Counted from the stretch's first letter, positions 35,871-44,954 are shown. The stretch is 64,000 nucleotides of DNA from Hymenobacter metallicola (GCF_004745645.1 NZ_SRMB01000001.1:1736001-1800000), one strand, 5' to 3'. Notes: generated by a model not told the origin, from the sequence alone. Translations and numbers: made by a program.

Positions 35871-37181
35871 ATGAAACTCAGCCTGCGCTTTCGTCATCTG
35901 CTTCCTCTGCTGGCTATTCTGTTCACCGACACGGCTTTTACCCGCTTTGCATTCGTGGCGGAAGACGACCCGGCCCTGCGCTTGTATAACTACGCGCTGC
36001 TGGGGTTGTCGCTGTGGCTGATTGGGCAGTCGTGGCGCTGGTTTTCGCGGAGCATGGGCCGCTGGCTGCTGCTGGTGGTGGTAGCCATGCTGGGCCTGGT
36101 CCTGGAGTCGTACTCGGGCTGGGGCACCTGGATGGTGTACCCGCACGTGCTGGGCAAGCTGACGCCGTTTCTGGTACTGTTCGGCGCCTACGCTTACTAC
36201 CGCCGCTACGGCATTCCGCCCCTGGGCTTCGCCATGTGCGCCCTCCCGGTTATCGTGGCCCTCAATATTGTCCTTTATCACCCCGAAACCTTCACGCTCG
36301 GGGGCTTTCTAAGCCACGAGCGGGGCGTCGATACGACCTCGGCCTTTCTGCTGGTACTGCCGGCCATCTACTTTCTGAACCGCTACCTGATTGGTAATTC
36401 CCTGCCCTTTCTGCTTTACTTTTTTGTGGATCTGGGCGTCATCATCTTCCTGCAGCACCGCACGGTGTGGCTCAGCACCGGCCTGGCCCTGCTGCTGAAC
36501 CTGCTGCTGGTGGCCCGCAGCAGCAGCACTTCCCTACGCCTGCGCCGGTTTTTGCCCATTCTGGTGCTGCCCCTGGTTTTTGGCCTGCTCGGCGGCCTGA
36601 CGGTGGTCTTGAACAACCCGGATGTGCTTAAAAAGCTTAACAACAACGTCGAGGATATTTCCAACAGCGAAAGTCAGGGCACGGGCAGCTGGCGCCTGCA
36701 GCAGTTTCAGGCCTACGAGCCTTTGCTGTGGGAATACCCCGTGGCGGGCATGCGCCTGAAGGGCTTCGAGCTGCCCATTCAGTTTTTCGACAAAACCTCC
36801 GGGGCGCCGGTTTGGCCCAATTACACCGGCCACCACTTCCACAGCTTTTACGTCGACCGGCTGTTTTACTTCGGTTTGTTGGGCCTGCTGCTGGCCATTG
36901 CGCCGGTGATTTTGCTGGTAGTGCGCTGCCTGCGCCAAGCCCAGCCCCTGCCGCTCGATACCATTGCCCTGGTAGCTTACGCGGGGTGCGGGCTGCTCTA
37001 CGGCGTTTCTTACGACTGGCCTTTCTACTTCTTCGGGGTTATTGGCTTTGCCGTAGCCGCGGTGGAAGTGGCCGCCCTGGCACCCGCCCCGCCCGTGCCC
37101 GCCCCGCCCCGCCGGGCAGAGCCTGCGCCGCTGTTTCCCGCTCCTTCTTCGTCCAGCAGCCCCGCCCATGTATCCATCTGA
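35871..37181 (+). CDS. Wzy-like O-antigen/EPS polymerase
   Basis: A 436-residue protein with about 11 hydrophobic segments from MKLSLRFRHLLPLLAILFT onward. A large loop between late helices (WPNYTGHHFHSFYVDRLFY) carries the His/Arg-containing sequence seen in Wzy/WaaL proteins. The C-terminal ~40 residues are Pro/Ala/Ser-rich. Position between glycosyltransferase genes and after the flippase gene supports the polymerase role, as sequence conservation in this family is low. Its end overlaps the next gene by 14 bp. Confidence 0.8.
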   Translation: MKLSLRFRHLLPLLAILFTDTAFTRFAFVAEDDPALRLYNYALLGLSLWLIGQSWRWFSRSMGRWLLLVVVAMLGLVLESYSGWGTWMVYPHVLGKLTPFLVLFGAYAYYRRYGIPPLGFAMCALPVIVALNIVLYHPETFTLGGFLSHERGVDTTSAFLLVLPAIYFLNRYLIGNSLPFLLYFFVDLGVIIFLQHRTVWLSTGLALLLNLLLVARSSSTSLRLRRFLPILVLPLVFGLLGGLTVVLNNPDVLKKLNNNVEDISNSESQGTGSWRLQQFQAYEPLLWEYPVAGMRLKGFELPIQFFDKTSGAPVWPNYTGHHFHSFYVDRLFYFGLLGLLLAIAPVILLVVRCLRQAQPLPLDTIALVAYAGCGLLYGVSYDWPFYFFGVIGFAVAAVEVAALAPAPPVPAPPRRAEPAPLFPAPSSSSSPAHVSI

Positions 37182-38220
37182 TTCGCCGGCCGGCCTCTCA
37201 ACGCCGGTACTGTTCATCGTCTTCAACCGGCCCGACTCCACCCGGCGGGTGCTGCAGGCCATTCGCCAGGCTAGGCCCACCCAGCTCTACGTTGCGGCCG
37301 ACGGCCCCCGGGCTACCCGGCCCGGCGAAGCCGAGCTTTGCGCCCGGGTGCGGGCCCTGGTTACCGACCACATCGACTGGCCCTGCGCAGTTCACACCCT
37401 GTTTCGGGACACCAACCGGGGCTGCGGCCAAGGGCCGGCGGAGGCCATCAATTGGTTTTTCGAGCAGGAGCCCGAAGGCATTATTCTGGAAGACGACTGC
37501 CTGCCCGGGCCGCATTTTTTTCGCTTCTGCCACGAGTTGCTGGCCCGCTACCGCCACGATGCCCGCGTCATGCACATTGGGGGCTCCAACTTCTCGCGCG
37601 AGGCCGCCCGCCCACTGCCTGCCACCGCCGACTCCTACTACTTCTCGGGTCAGGTGCAAAGCTGGGGCTGGGCGTCCTGGCGCCGCGCCTGGCAAAAATT
37701 TGACTTCCAGCTCACGCTGCTGCCCGAGTTGGGCCGCCGCCACTTACTCGCCAGCCTCTACCCTTCGCTGCTCGAGCGGCGCTACTGGCTGCCCCGCTTC
37801 CGGGCCCTGTACCGCGCTACGGCTACGCCCAGCATCTGGGACTACCAGTGGCATTTTGCCGTGGCGGCCCACTCGGGCCTTACCATTATGCCGGCCGTAA
37901 ACCTAGTCTGCAACATCGGCTTTGGGCAGGATGCTACCCACACCACGGCCACCGATGCGCAGTTTACCCGCCCGGCCGCCGAGCAGTTCTGGTTTCCGCT
38001 CCGCCACCCGCCCACCGTGCTGCGCGACCACCGCCGCGACCAGCTCTACTTCCGCGAATTTATCGGCGGCCGGGTGCTGGCCAAGACCCGGCGCCTGCTG
38101 CACAGCCTGCCGCAGTGGTTTCGCGACCAGGGCACCGTACCGCTCGACCCGCCCTACGCCGTCGACCCGGAGGAAGAAGATGCGCAGCCGGCCCGGCCGC
38201 TCACCTACTCCCGCCCCTGA
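37168..38220 (+). CDS. GT-A nucleotide-diphospho-sugar transferase
   Basis: A 350-residue protein. PVLFIVFNRPDSTRRVLQAI opens the Rossmann-like GT-A domain; GIILEDDCLPGPHFF contains the DxD-like EDD motif; QSWGWASWRRAWQKFD (~residue 170) is a signature shared with the HlpA/methyltransferase-associated glycosyltransferase group. The last ~25 residues are acidic and Pro-rich. Likely adds one sugar of the repeat unit; donor unknown. Overlaps the polymerase gene by 14 bp. Confidence 0.83.
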   Translation: MYPSDSPAGLSTPVLFIVFNRPDSTRRVLQAIRQARPTQLYVAADGPRATRPGEAELCARVRALVTDHIDWPCAVHTLFRDTNRGCGQGPAEAINWFFEQEPEGIILEDDCLPGPHFFRFCHELLARYRHDARVMHIGGSNFSREAARPLPATADSYYFSGQVQSWGWASWRRAWQKFDFQLTLLPELGRRHLLASLYPSLLERRYWLPRFRALYRATATPSIWDYQWHFAVAAHSGLTIMPAVNLVCNIGFGQDATHTTATDAQFTRPAAEQFWFPLRHPPTVLRDHRRDQLYFREFIGGRVLAKTRRLLHSLPQWFRDQGTVPLDPPYAVDPEEEDAQPARPLTYSRP

Positions 38221-38251
38221 TTGCTGCTTTGTTTTCCTTGCCCTCGCCGCC

Positions 38252-39091
38252 ATGCTATTCATCGTTATTCCCGTCTTCAACCGCTGGGCTTTCACCGAAG
38301 CCTGCCTGCACTCCCTGCGCCAGCAAACCCACGCCGACTTTCGGGTTATCGTGGTCGATGATGGCTCCACGGACGGCACCGGCCAGCGGCTGCGCCACGA
38401 CTTTCCGGAAGTAGAAGTAGTTGACGGCACCGGCCAGCTGTTTTGGACCGCCGGCGTGAATGCCGGGATACGCCAGGCCCTGCGCCAGGGCGCCGACCGG
38501 ATCCTGACGCTCAACAACGACGTGGTGGCCGCCCCCGATTTTGTGGCCCGGATGCTGTACTGGGCCCAGCGCCTGCCCACGGCCCTGCTGGGGCCGCTGG
38601 AGCTGGATGCCCACACCCAGGAGCCGGTGTACGGGGGCGAAGTATTTAGCTGGCTCACCCACCGCCGCCAGGACCTGCTCCAAACCCTGGCGCCCGAGCA
38701 GCGCCAGGGTCTGCACCCGGTTACGTACCTGCCCGGTCGCGGCCTGCTGATTCCGGTAGCCGTGTTTGCCGCCATCGGCCTCTTCGACGAAAAGCGCCTG
38801 CCTCACTACCTGGCCGACTTCGACTTCACCAGCATGGCCCGCCGCCACGGCTTTCCGGTGTACGTCAACTACGACGCCCATTTGCTGACCTACCCCGAGG
38901 AAAGCGGGCAGGAGCAAACCCGCCGCCACCGCAGCCTGCGGGGCTACTATCAGCACTTATTCGGTATCCGGGGTGGCGGCAACCTGCGCAATTTCACGCA
39001 TTTTGCCCTTAAAAACTGTCCGACTCCACTGGTGCCCCTGTTCTTGCTCAACGGCTACGCCCGCCGCCTGACGGGCTACTTCCTGCACTGA
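38252..39091 (+). CDS. GT2-family glycosyltransferase
   Basis: A 279-residue GT-A enzyme starting MLFIVIPVFNRWAFTEACL. It has VIVVDDGSTDGTGQ, ILTLNNDVV for the metal-binding DxD equivalent, and LPHYLADFDFTSMARRHGF for the catalytic-base region. Inverting transfer is expected. The frame is open well upstream into the previous gene, but the family N-terminus fixes ATG 38252, leaving a 31-bp gap. Confidence 0.9.
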   Translation: MLFIVIPVFNRWAFTEACLHSLRQQTHADFRVIVVDDGSTDGTGQRLRHDFPEVEVVDGTGQLFWTAGVNAGIRQALRQGADRILTLNNDVVAAPDFVARMLYWAQRLPTALLGPLELDAHTQEPVYGGEVFSWLTHRRQDLLQTLAPEQRQGLHPVTYLPGRGLLIPVAVFAAIGLFDEKRLPHYLADFDFTSMARRHGFPVYVNYDAHLLTYPEESGQEQTRRHRSLRGYYQHLFGIRGGGNLRNFTHFALKNCPTPLVPLFLLNGYARRLTGYFLH

Positions 39092-39157
39092 TACCACCTG
39101 GTTTCTTGGGTCCGGCCGCCGGCTCCGTCTTCTGTACCTTCTTATCCGCTTCTAGCC

Positions 39158-40033
39158 GTGGTTATTCTCGTCAAACGTACCGGGCAGCTGGGCAACCGGT
39201 TGTTTCTGTTTGCTCACTTTCTGGCTAACGCGGCCGAGTATGGCTACGAGCTGGCCAATCCCAGCTTCGGCGGCTACGCCCCGTTTTTCGAAGCCACGGC
39301 CACCGGCAACTTTGGCGGCCTGCCCGTGCGGCTGCACGCTTTTCGCCAGAGCGGCCTCGACCGGCTCCTGAACCTGGTGCAGCATCCGCGGGCGTTTGGG
39401 CTGCTCCAGAGCGCCAGCCGCTTGCTGCCCCGCCGGGCGGCCCTGCTCACCGATCAGGCCGGCCAGGATTATGACCTCAACCAGCCGGCCTACCTGGCCG
39501 CGGCCCGTAGCGGGTTGGTGCTGGCCCACGGCTGGCAGTTTCGCGACAAACGCAATTTCGCCCGCCACGGCGCCCTGCTACGTCAGTTGTTTGCCCCCAT
39601 TGAAACTCACCGCCTCGCCGTGGCCGCCTTGCTGAGCGCCCTGCGGCAAACGGCCGACGTGGTCGTGGGCGTCCACATTCGCCGGGGCGACTATGCCACT
39701 TACAACAACGGCGCTTACTACTACGACAACGCCACCTATGCCCGGGCCATGCGGGCGGTGCAGGAGCAGCTGCCGGCCAGCCGGCGCGTCGTGTTTCTGC
39801 TGTGCTCGAACGAGGAGCTGAACTTCGCCGACTTTGCCGGCTTACGGGTGCACGCCGCCACCGGGCATTTTGTGGAAGACCTCTACGCCCTGGCCGGCTG
39901 CGACTACGTAGTGGGCCCACCCAGTTCGTATTCCATGTGGGCTTCTTTTTACGGACAGGTGCCCCTGCTGCATTTAGAGCAGCCTAATCAGGACTTGCGC
40001 CTACAGGATTTCGCCGTTTTTCTGGACCAGTAG
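39158..40033 (+). CDS. GT11-like fucosyltransferase, GTG start
   Basis: A 291-residue protein. No ATG exists near the family N-terminus, so GTG 39158 is the start (VVILVKRTGQLGNRLFLFAH); RTGQLGNRLF matches the GxLGNQxF motif of alpha-1,2-fucosyltransferases. GVHIRRGDYATY (~residue 170) is the HxRRGDY GDP-fucose-binding motif, and GPPSSYSMWASFYG is the third conserved motif. GDP-fucose would come from gmd and fcl, encoded in this window at 45430-47562. The next gene starts at the base after its stop. Confidence 0.85.
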   Translation: MVILVKRTGQLGNRLFLFAHFLANAAEYGYELANPSFGGYAPFFEATATGNFGGLPVRLHAFRQSGLDRLLNLVQHPRAFGLLQSASRLLPRRAALLTDQAGQDYDLNQPAYLAAARSGLVLAHGWQFRDKRNFARHGALLRQLFAPIETHRLAVAALLSALRQTADVVVGVHIRRGDYATYNNGAYYYDNATYARAMRAVQEQLPASRRVVFLLCSNEELNFADFAGLRVHAATGHFVEDLYALAGCDYVVGPPSSYSMWASFYGQVPLLHLEQPNQDLRLQDFAVFLDQ

Positions 40034-41239
40034 ATGCTATCCCCCATGTTCTCCCTCCTGTCGTTGCGGGCGGCCTGGCTCTTCAGCGGGGCCTGCCTGC
40101 TCTTTCCCGGCTCCCAGCTCACGGCTCCTTCCGAAGCGGGCACCCTCGTCATCCGGCAGGGCGGCATCTACACGGGCTCCTACCGCAGCACCGACTCGGC
40201 CGTGCCCTGCATCCGCATCATGACCACTGAGCCGGTCACGCTGCGGGGTTGCCAGTTGGCGGGCGCCGGCAACCTGATCGACGTGCCCAACGGCGGGGCC
40301 GACCTGACCGTGGAACACTGCACGGGCATAGGCTTGCGGCCCAGCCGCGACCAAACGGCCCGGGGGCATTTCATCGAGATTAACTCGGCCCGCAGTCTGC
40401 GCCTGCTGAATAACTCGTTTGCGCACACTACCGGCATTGCCGTCTACCAATGGAGCGGCGACGGCTCGGCCACCCAGACGTTGCAAATCCTGCGTAACAC
40501 CGGGCGCAGCATCGACAGCCGCTACCGGGACGGGGGCGGCACGACGGCCTCGTTTATTTCCTTAAACCAAGTGCACGGCGTGGCCAACGTTGAAATTGCC
40601 TGGAATCAGGTAGTGAACGAGCCCGACAACTCCTTGGTCGAAGACAACATCAACATCTACAATTCCTCGGGTACGGCCCAGAGCCCGATGCGCATACACG
40701 ACAACTACGTGCAGGGTGCCTACCCCTACCCGGCCACGGCCCCCAAGTTTTCGGGCACGGGCCTGATTACCGATGGCGACCAGGCCTCCGTTCTCACGGC
40801 TACCGGGTATATTGATGCCTACCAAAATCAGTTTGTATCGACGTGCAACTCGGCCATGAACATTGCCGGCGGGCACCACGTGCGCTTCAACAACAACCGC
40901 ATGGTCACCAGCGGGCTGCTGCCCAACGGCCAGAAGCTCAACGCCACCTACTGCGGCATTGCCGTCTTCAACTTCTACCAGCAGGCCGTCTTCGGCAGCC
41001 ACCAGGTCGACGGCAACGTGATGGGCATGGTCAAGTGGGGAGCCAACAACCCCTTCCCCGACCGCAACGACAACGGCGACTACGGCTTTCAGATCCACAC
41101 CAACACCCAGCATTTGCCCAACCCCATCACCCTGCAGACCGAGCAGGCCGAGTGGACCCGCTGGGTGAGCAAACTCCAGCAAAACGGGGTGCACTTGGGG
41201 CCGGGTTTTCAGCCGGCGGCGGTAGCTCAACGCCCCTAG
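40034..41239 (+). CDS. Secreted right-handed beta-helix protein (short paralogue)
   Basis: A 401-residue protein with a signal peptide (LRAAWLFSGACLLFPGSQL). The rest is repetitive Asn/Gly/Val-rich sequence of short beta-strands (LRLLNNSFAHTTGIAVYQW, VEIAWNQVVNEPDNSLVED) typical of parallel beta-helix pectate-lyase-like proteins. It aligns along its full length with residues ~45-400 of the T9SS protein encoded at 41904-44954, and bases 40829-41187 are identical to 42738-43096. It has no Ig, malectin or sorting domain. Last gene of the EPS operon, so a lyase, epimerase or binding role on the polymer is plausible but unproven. Confidence 0.8.
   Translation: MLSPMFSLLSLRAAWLFSGACLLFPGSQLTAPSEAGTLVIRQGGIYTGSYRSTDSAVPCIRIMTTEPVTLRGCQLAGAGNLIDVPNGGADLTVEHCTGIGLRPSRDQTARGHFIEINSARSLRLLNNSFAHTTGIAVYQWSGDGSATQTLQILRNTGRSIDSRYRDGGGTTASFISLNQVHGVANVEIAWNQVVNEPDNSLVEDNINIYNSSGTAQSPMRIHDNYVQGAYPYPATAPKFSGTGLITDGDQASVLTATGYIDAYQNQFVSTCNSAMNIAGGHHVRFNNNRMVTSGLLPNGQKLNATYCGIAVFNFYQQAVFGSHQVDGNVMGMVKWGANNPFPDRNDNGDYGFQIHTNTQHLPNPITLQTEQAEWTRWVSKLQQNGVHLGPGFQPAAVAQRP
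40829..41187 (+). repeat. 359-bp direct repeat, copy A (in the short beta-helix gene)
   Basis: Bases 40829-41187 are identical, including third codon positions, to 42738-43096, a displacement of 1909 bp in the same reading frame. Homologous sequence just outside has many differences. This indicates gene conversion or a recent partial duplication. Confidence 0.97.
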
Positions 41240-41288
41240 TTGAGCTTAGCGATGCGCGCAAGCAGCAGATAACTACCTCATCTACTAC

Positions 41289-41330
41289 ACAATAAAAAAA
41301 GCACCCGATGGGGTGCTTTTTTTATTGTCT
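41289..41330 (+). terminator. Terminator of the first EPS operon
   Basis: A perfect 18-bp stem: ACAATAAAAAAAGCACCC (41289-41306) and its complement (41311-41328) around loop GATG. The GC core is followed by seven T. The flanking A-run makes it potentially bidirectional. Confidence 0.9.
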
Positions 41331-41446
41331 TGACTTTTACCAGACTTGCCGCAAAAAGCGGCCTTGGAGCTCATATGCGCACAGTCCAAAGACAATGTTT
41401 AAGAACAACTTGTTTAAGTACAATACATATTATTTTGTCATGCATC

Positions 41447-41475
41447 TTGCATAACAAATGATTTTTATACATTTG
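41447..41475 (+). promoter_or_regulatory. Promoter upstream of the T9SS beta-helix gene
   Basis: TTG (41447-41449), 18-bp spacer, TACATTTG (41468-41475): a full match to TTG/TAnnTTTG. The leader to the coding region would be ~420 bp. A second exact -7 element, TACGTTTG at 41684-41691, is nearer but lacks a good TTG. Confidence 0.5.
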
Positions 41476-41903
41476 CATTGAACCTCGATATCAGTTTTAG
41501 GACTATTACAAGTTAAAGACTGATTAACTTTTTCAAAAGTGCTCTGTAAAGCCCCTAGAAAGGTGATTTGAGTTGCACCAAAAAAGAGTTGAAATGCGGT
41601 ACTTAAGTGAAGCGCCGCTAGATGATGTTGGCCTCGTGAAGTTGGAAAAAGCTCTTTAATACGCTTTTAAGGTCCTTGGCTGGTACGTTTGGTGGTTGCG
41701 ATACGCGTGGCTAATCACCCAATGACACTCATAAGCTCTCGGTTTTCTGCATACGAACAGACGGGAGACACCTTAAAAGCCTAGCTGACGCCGCCTAACG
41801 AGCAATTGTAAAAAAACAATTACGGCTAATGAAACGATTTGTTCTTATGCCGGGTTTTTCACAACATCCCTATATAGGGTTTACATTTTTAATAACACAC
41901 AGA

Positions 41904-44900
41904 ATGCAAAACACCTCTGGACCTCAGTTCCGGTTTAACCGGAACATCTCCTCTGGTACACACTTTCTGCCCCTGTTGGCGCTCGTGCTGTTGGTCTCAT
42001 CTTTCTTTCCCGCGTCACTCCGGGCCCAGGGTCAAGCGCCCAATGTGACTTACTCCGCTCCGATTACCATTACCCAAGGTGGCACCTACACCGGCAATTT
42101 CAAGAGCACCAACTCGCGTGTTCCCTGCATCACCATTCAAACTACCCAGCCCGTCATCATTGAGAACTGCATCTTGGCGGGTGCCGGCGACCTGATCCTG
42201 GCCAATGCCGGCGGCTACAACCTAACGGTGCGCAACAACCGCGGCTACGGCCTGCAGCAAAGCATCGACAACGAGCGGCACGGCCGCTTTCTCGAAGTAA
42301 ACTCGGCCAAGTCGGTTACGGTAGAGAACAACTACTTTGAACATACTACCGGCATCGCCATCTATATGTGGAGCGGTGATGGTTCGCCAGCGCAGACGCT
42401 GAAAGTGCGTCGCAACATGGCCAAGAATATCGATGGCCGCTACCGCAACGGCGGCGGCACGTTCTGCAACTTCCTGAGCGCAAACAAAGTGGCTAACCTG
42501 GCCAACGTGGAAGTAGCCTGGAATCAGGTAGTGAACGAGCCCAACAACTCCTTGGTAGAAGACAACATTAACTTCTACAACTCGGGCGGCACGGCCCAGA
42601 GCCCGATCAACGTGCACGACAACTACGTGCAGGGCGCCTACCCCTACCCCGCTACCGGCAACGCCTTTACCGGCACGGGCATGATCATCGACGGCACCGG
42701 CGACTCGCAGCAGGGCTACCTCGACGCGATGAACAACCAGTTTGTATCGACGTGCAACTCGGCCATGAACATTGCCGGCGGGCACCACGTGCGCTTCAAC
42801 AACAACCGCATGGTCACCAGCGGGCTGCTGCCCAACGGCCAGAAGCTCAACGCCACCTACTGCGGCATTGCCGTCTTCAACTTCTACCAGCAGGCCGTCT
42901 TCGGCAGCCACCAGGTCGACGGCAACGTGATGGGCATGGTCAAGTGGGGAGCCAACAACCCCTTCCCCGACCGCAACGACAACGGCGACTACGGCTTTCA
43001 GATCCACACCAACACCCAGCATTTGCCCAACCCCATCACCCTGCAGACCGAGCAGGCCGAGTGGACCCGCTGGGTGAGCAAACTCCAGCAAAACGGCATT
43101 ACCATTGGTACCGGCCCCAACACCAACGGCGGTGGCGGTGGCGGCGGTGGCACCACCAACCAGGCCCCTACAGTGAGCCTGACCTCGCCCGGCAACTCGA
43201 GCGTGACAGTTAACACCGTGCTGAACCTGACGGCCACGGCCGCTGATGCCGACGGCTCGGTCGCCAAAGTCGAGTTCTTCAACGGCTCGACCAAGCTGGG
43301 CGAAGATACCTCGGCACCCTACCAGCTCAGCTACACGGCCGCCGCGGCCGGCACCCTGACCCTCTCGGCCCGCGCCACCGACAACGTTGGGGCAACGACT
43401 AACTCTGGTTCGGTAACGGTAACGGTGACGAGCGTAGTGACCCCACCAGTAGCGGGCAGCTTCTACCGGGCCATCAACGTGAACGGGCCGGCCATTACCC
43501 TGGACGGCAACGCCTGGCAGGCCAGCAGCGGCGCCTCGGGCGTCCAGATCATCGGCACGCCCTTCGCCAACCAGAACATCACCCTCAACCCCGCCACCGA
43601 CGCCACCCGGGCCAGCATGATTCGCTCCTCGGTGTACGGCAACACTACGGGCGCTGCCATTACCGTTCCCAATGGCACGTACCAAGTTTATATGTACCTG
43701 TGGGAAGACAACAACCCGGAGACGTATAACATCCTGGTTGAAGGCCAGACCGTGCGTTCGGGCTACAACAGCGGCTCGGCTGGTAAGTGGGAGAAAGTAG
43801 GCCCCTTCACCGCCAACGTCACCGACGGCACCCTGAATGCTTCTACCTCGGGTGGTCACGCCAACCTGTCGGGCATTGAACTGTGGGCCGGTTCTGCTAC
43901 CCCCACCAACCAGGCTCCCACGGTTAGCCTCACGGCCCCCGCTGCTTCGACGGTTACCGTTGGCGCAGTGCTGAACCTGGCGGCCACGGCCGCTGACGCG
44001 GATGGCTCGGTCGCCAAAGTCGAGTTCTTCAACGGCTCGACCAAGCTGGGCGAAGACACCTCGGCACCCTACCAGCTCAGCTACACGGCCGCTTCGGCCG
44101 GCACCCTGACCCTCTCGGCCCGCGCCACCGACAACGCCGGCGCTACCACCAACTCCGGCTCGGTAACGGTAACGGTTAATGCTCCTGTCGTAACCTCGAC
44201 GGCAACTTTCTACCGGGCCATCAACGTGAACGGGCCGGCCATTACCCTGGACGGCAACGCCTGGCAGGCCAGCAGCGGCGCCTCGGGCGTCCAGATCATC
44301 GGCACGCCCTTCGCCAACCAGAACATCACCCTCAACCCCGCCACCGACGCCACCCGGGCCAGCATGATTCGCTCCTCGGTGTATGGCAACACCACGGGCA
44401 TGGCGATGAGCAACGTGCCAAGCGGTACCTACAAGGTGTACCTCTATGTGTGGGAAGACAACAACCCGGAGACGTATAACATCCTGGTCGAAGGCCAGAC
44501 CGTGCGCTCGGGCTACAACAGCGGCTCGGCTGGTAAGTGGGAGAAAGTAGGCCCCTTCACCGCCAACGTCACCGATGGTACCCTGAACGTAACGACTTCG
44601 GGCGGCTATGCCAACCTCTCGGGCATTGAAGTATGGCGGCAGACCACGGGCACCGCTACTTCCACTCAGTCGCGGTTCGACCTGAACTCCTCTTCGCCGA
44701 TGGTAGCCAGCGTATCGGCCTACCCCTCGCCCATGACCAACGAACTGAGCATTGAGTTGAATGCGGCTCAGACGGAAACCATGCGGGTTGCCATTCTCAA
44801 CCAAAGCGGCGCCGTGGTGCAGAACTCGGACGTAGCCTTTACTAAAGGGGTGTCGAACGACAAGCTCAACGTGAGCAGCCTACCCGCCGGCAACTACTTC

Positions 44901-44954
44901 CTGCGCTTTACTAACGGCTCTTTGGCCGGTAAAAGCATCCAGGTGACCAAATAG
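41904..44954 (+). CDS. T9SS-exported multidomain protein: beta-helix, two Ig/malectin-like modules, sorting domain
   Basis: A 1016-residue protein from ATG 41904; ATG 41829 would place 25 extra residues before the signal peptide and is less likely. Layout: signal peptide ~1-44 (FLPLLALVLLVSSFF), beta-helix ~45-400, a glycine-run linker ~408-416, Ig-like domain ~418-508 (VAKVEFFNGSTKLGEDTSAP), malectin-like domain ~520-663 (YRAINVNGPAITLDG), a second Ig-like ~668-756, a second malectin-like ~769-912, and a type A T9SS sorting domain ~932-1016 (YPSPMTNELSIEL, LPAGNYFLRFTNG). Malectin folds bind carbohydrate, so a surface protein acting on or binding the local EPS is likely. Own promoter and terminator. 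Confidence 0.9.
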   Translation: MQNTSGPQFRFNRNISSGTHFLPLLALVLLVSSFFPASLRAQGQAPNVTYSAPITITQGGTYTGNFKSTNSRVPCITIQTTQPVIIENCILAGAGDLILANAGGYNLTVRNNRGYGLQQSIDNERHGRFLEVNSAKSVTVENNYFEHTTGIAIYMWSGDGSPAQTLKVRRNMAKNIDGRYRNGGGTFCNFLSANKVANLANVEVAWNQVVNEPNNSLVEDNINFYNSGGTAQSPINVHDNYVQGAYPYPATGNAFTGTGMIIDGTGDSQQGYLDAMNNQFVSTCNSAMNIAGGHHVRFNNNRMVTSGLLPNGQKLNATYCGIAVFNFYQQAVFGSHQVDGNVMGMVKWGANNPFPDRNDNGDYGFQIHTNTQHLPNPITLQTEQAEWTRWVSKLQQNGITIGTGPNTNGGGGGGGGTTNQAPTVSLTSPGNSSVTVNTVLNLTATAADADGSVAKVEFFNGSTKLGEDTSAPYQLSYTAAAAGTLTLSARATDNVGATTNSGSVTVTVTSVVTPPVAGSFYRAINVNGPAITLDGNAWQASSGASGVQIIGTPFANQNITLNPATDATRASMIRSSVYGNTTGAAITVPNGTYQVYMYLWEDNNPETYNILVEGQTVRSGYNSGSAGKWEKVGPFTANVTDGTLNASTSGGHANLSGIELWAGSATPTNQAPTVSLTAPAASTVTVGAVLNLAATAADADGSVAKVEFFNGSTKLGEDTSAPYQLSYTAASAGTLTLSARATDNAGATTNSGSVTVTVNAPVVTSTATFYRAINVNGPAITLDGNAWQASSGASGVQIIGTPFANQNITLNPATDATRASMIRSSVYGNTTGMAMSNVPSGTYKVYLYVWEDNNPETYNILVEGQTVRSGYNSGSAGKWEKVGPFTANVTDGTLNVTTSGGYANLSGIEVWRQTTGTATSTQSRFDLNSSSPMVASVSAYPSPMTNELSIELNAAQTETMRVAILNQSGAVVQNSDVAFTKGVSNDKLNVSSLPAGNYFLRFTNGSLAGKSIQVTK
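42738..43096 (+). repeat. 359-bp direct repeat, copy B (in the T9SS beta-helix gene)
   Basis: Identical to 40829-41187. Identity ends immediately before the glycine linker, where the short paralogue diverges and stops 16 codons later. Confidence 0.97.
43157..43890 (+). repeat. Ig/malectin coding module, copy 1 of a ~750-bp tandem duplication
   Basis: Encodes one Ig-like and one malectin-like domain and is followed directly by copy 2 (43907-44637). Bases 43461-43636 (176 bp) are identical to 44208-44383, and most of the Ig segment is also identical. Low silent divergence means recent duplication or ongoing homogenisation. Confidence 0.9.
43907..44637 (+). repeat. Ig/malectin coding module, copy 2
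   Basis: Displaced by 747-750 bp from copy 1. Differences cluster in the linkers and in a short segment after 44383 (MAMSNVPSGTYKVYLYVW versus AAITVPNGTYQVYMYLW). Confidence 0.9.

Larger units (their letters stand above)
41240..41903. other. 664-bp intergenic region, AT-rich, between the two beta-helix genes
   Basis: It holds the EPS terminator and two promoter candidates, listed separately. Also seen: direct repeats TGTTTAAG at 41396-41403 and 41411-41418, an AATTGT/ACAATT inverted repeat near 41800-41822, and a perfect palindrome CCCTATATAGGG at 41868-41879 just before the preferred start. I find no credible gene or RNA. Confidence 0.6.

Noticed and set aside
41594..41659. A 21-codon frame (MRYLSEAPLDDV...) upstream of the T9SS beta-helix gene
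   Set aside because: Too short, no ribosome-binding signal, no known leader-peptide features; could be chance or a decayed remnant.
41868..41879. Perfect 12-bp palindrome CCCTATATAGGG
   Set aside because: Short enough to occur by chance in AT-rich sequence and not placed on a recognised promoter; noted only in the region entry.
42222..44804. An 860-codon open frame on the minus strand opposite the T9SS beta-helix gene
   Set aside because: It is the mirror of a high-GC coding sequence with few stops; it has no recognisable domain and the plus-strand frame has a signal peptide, repeats and a sorting domain.
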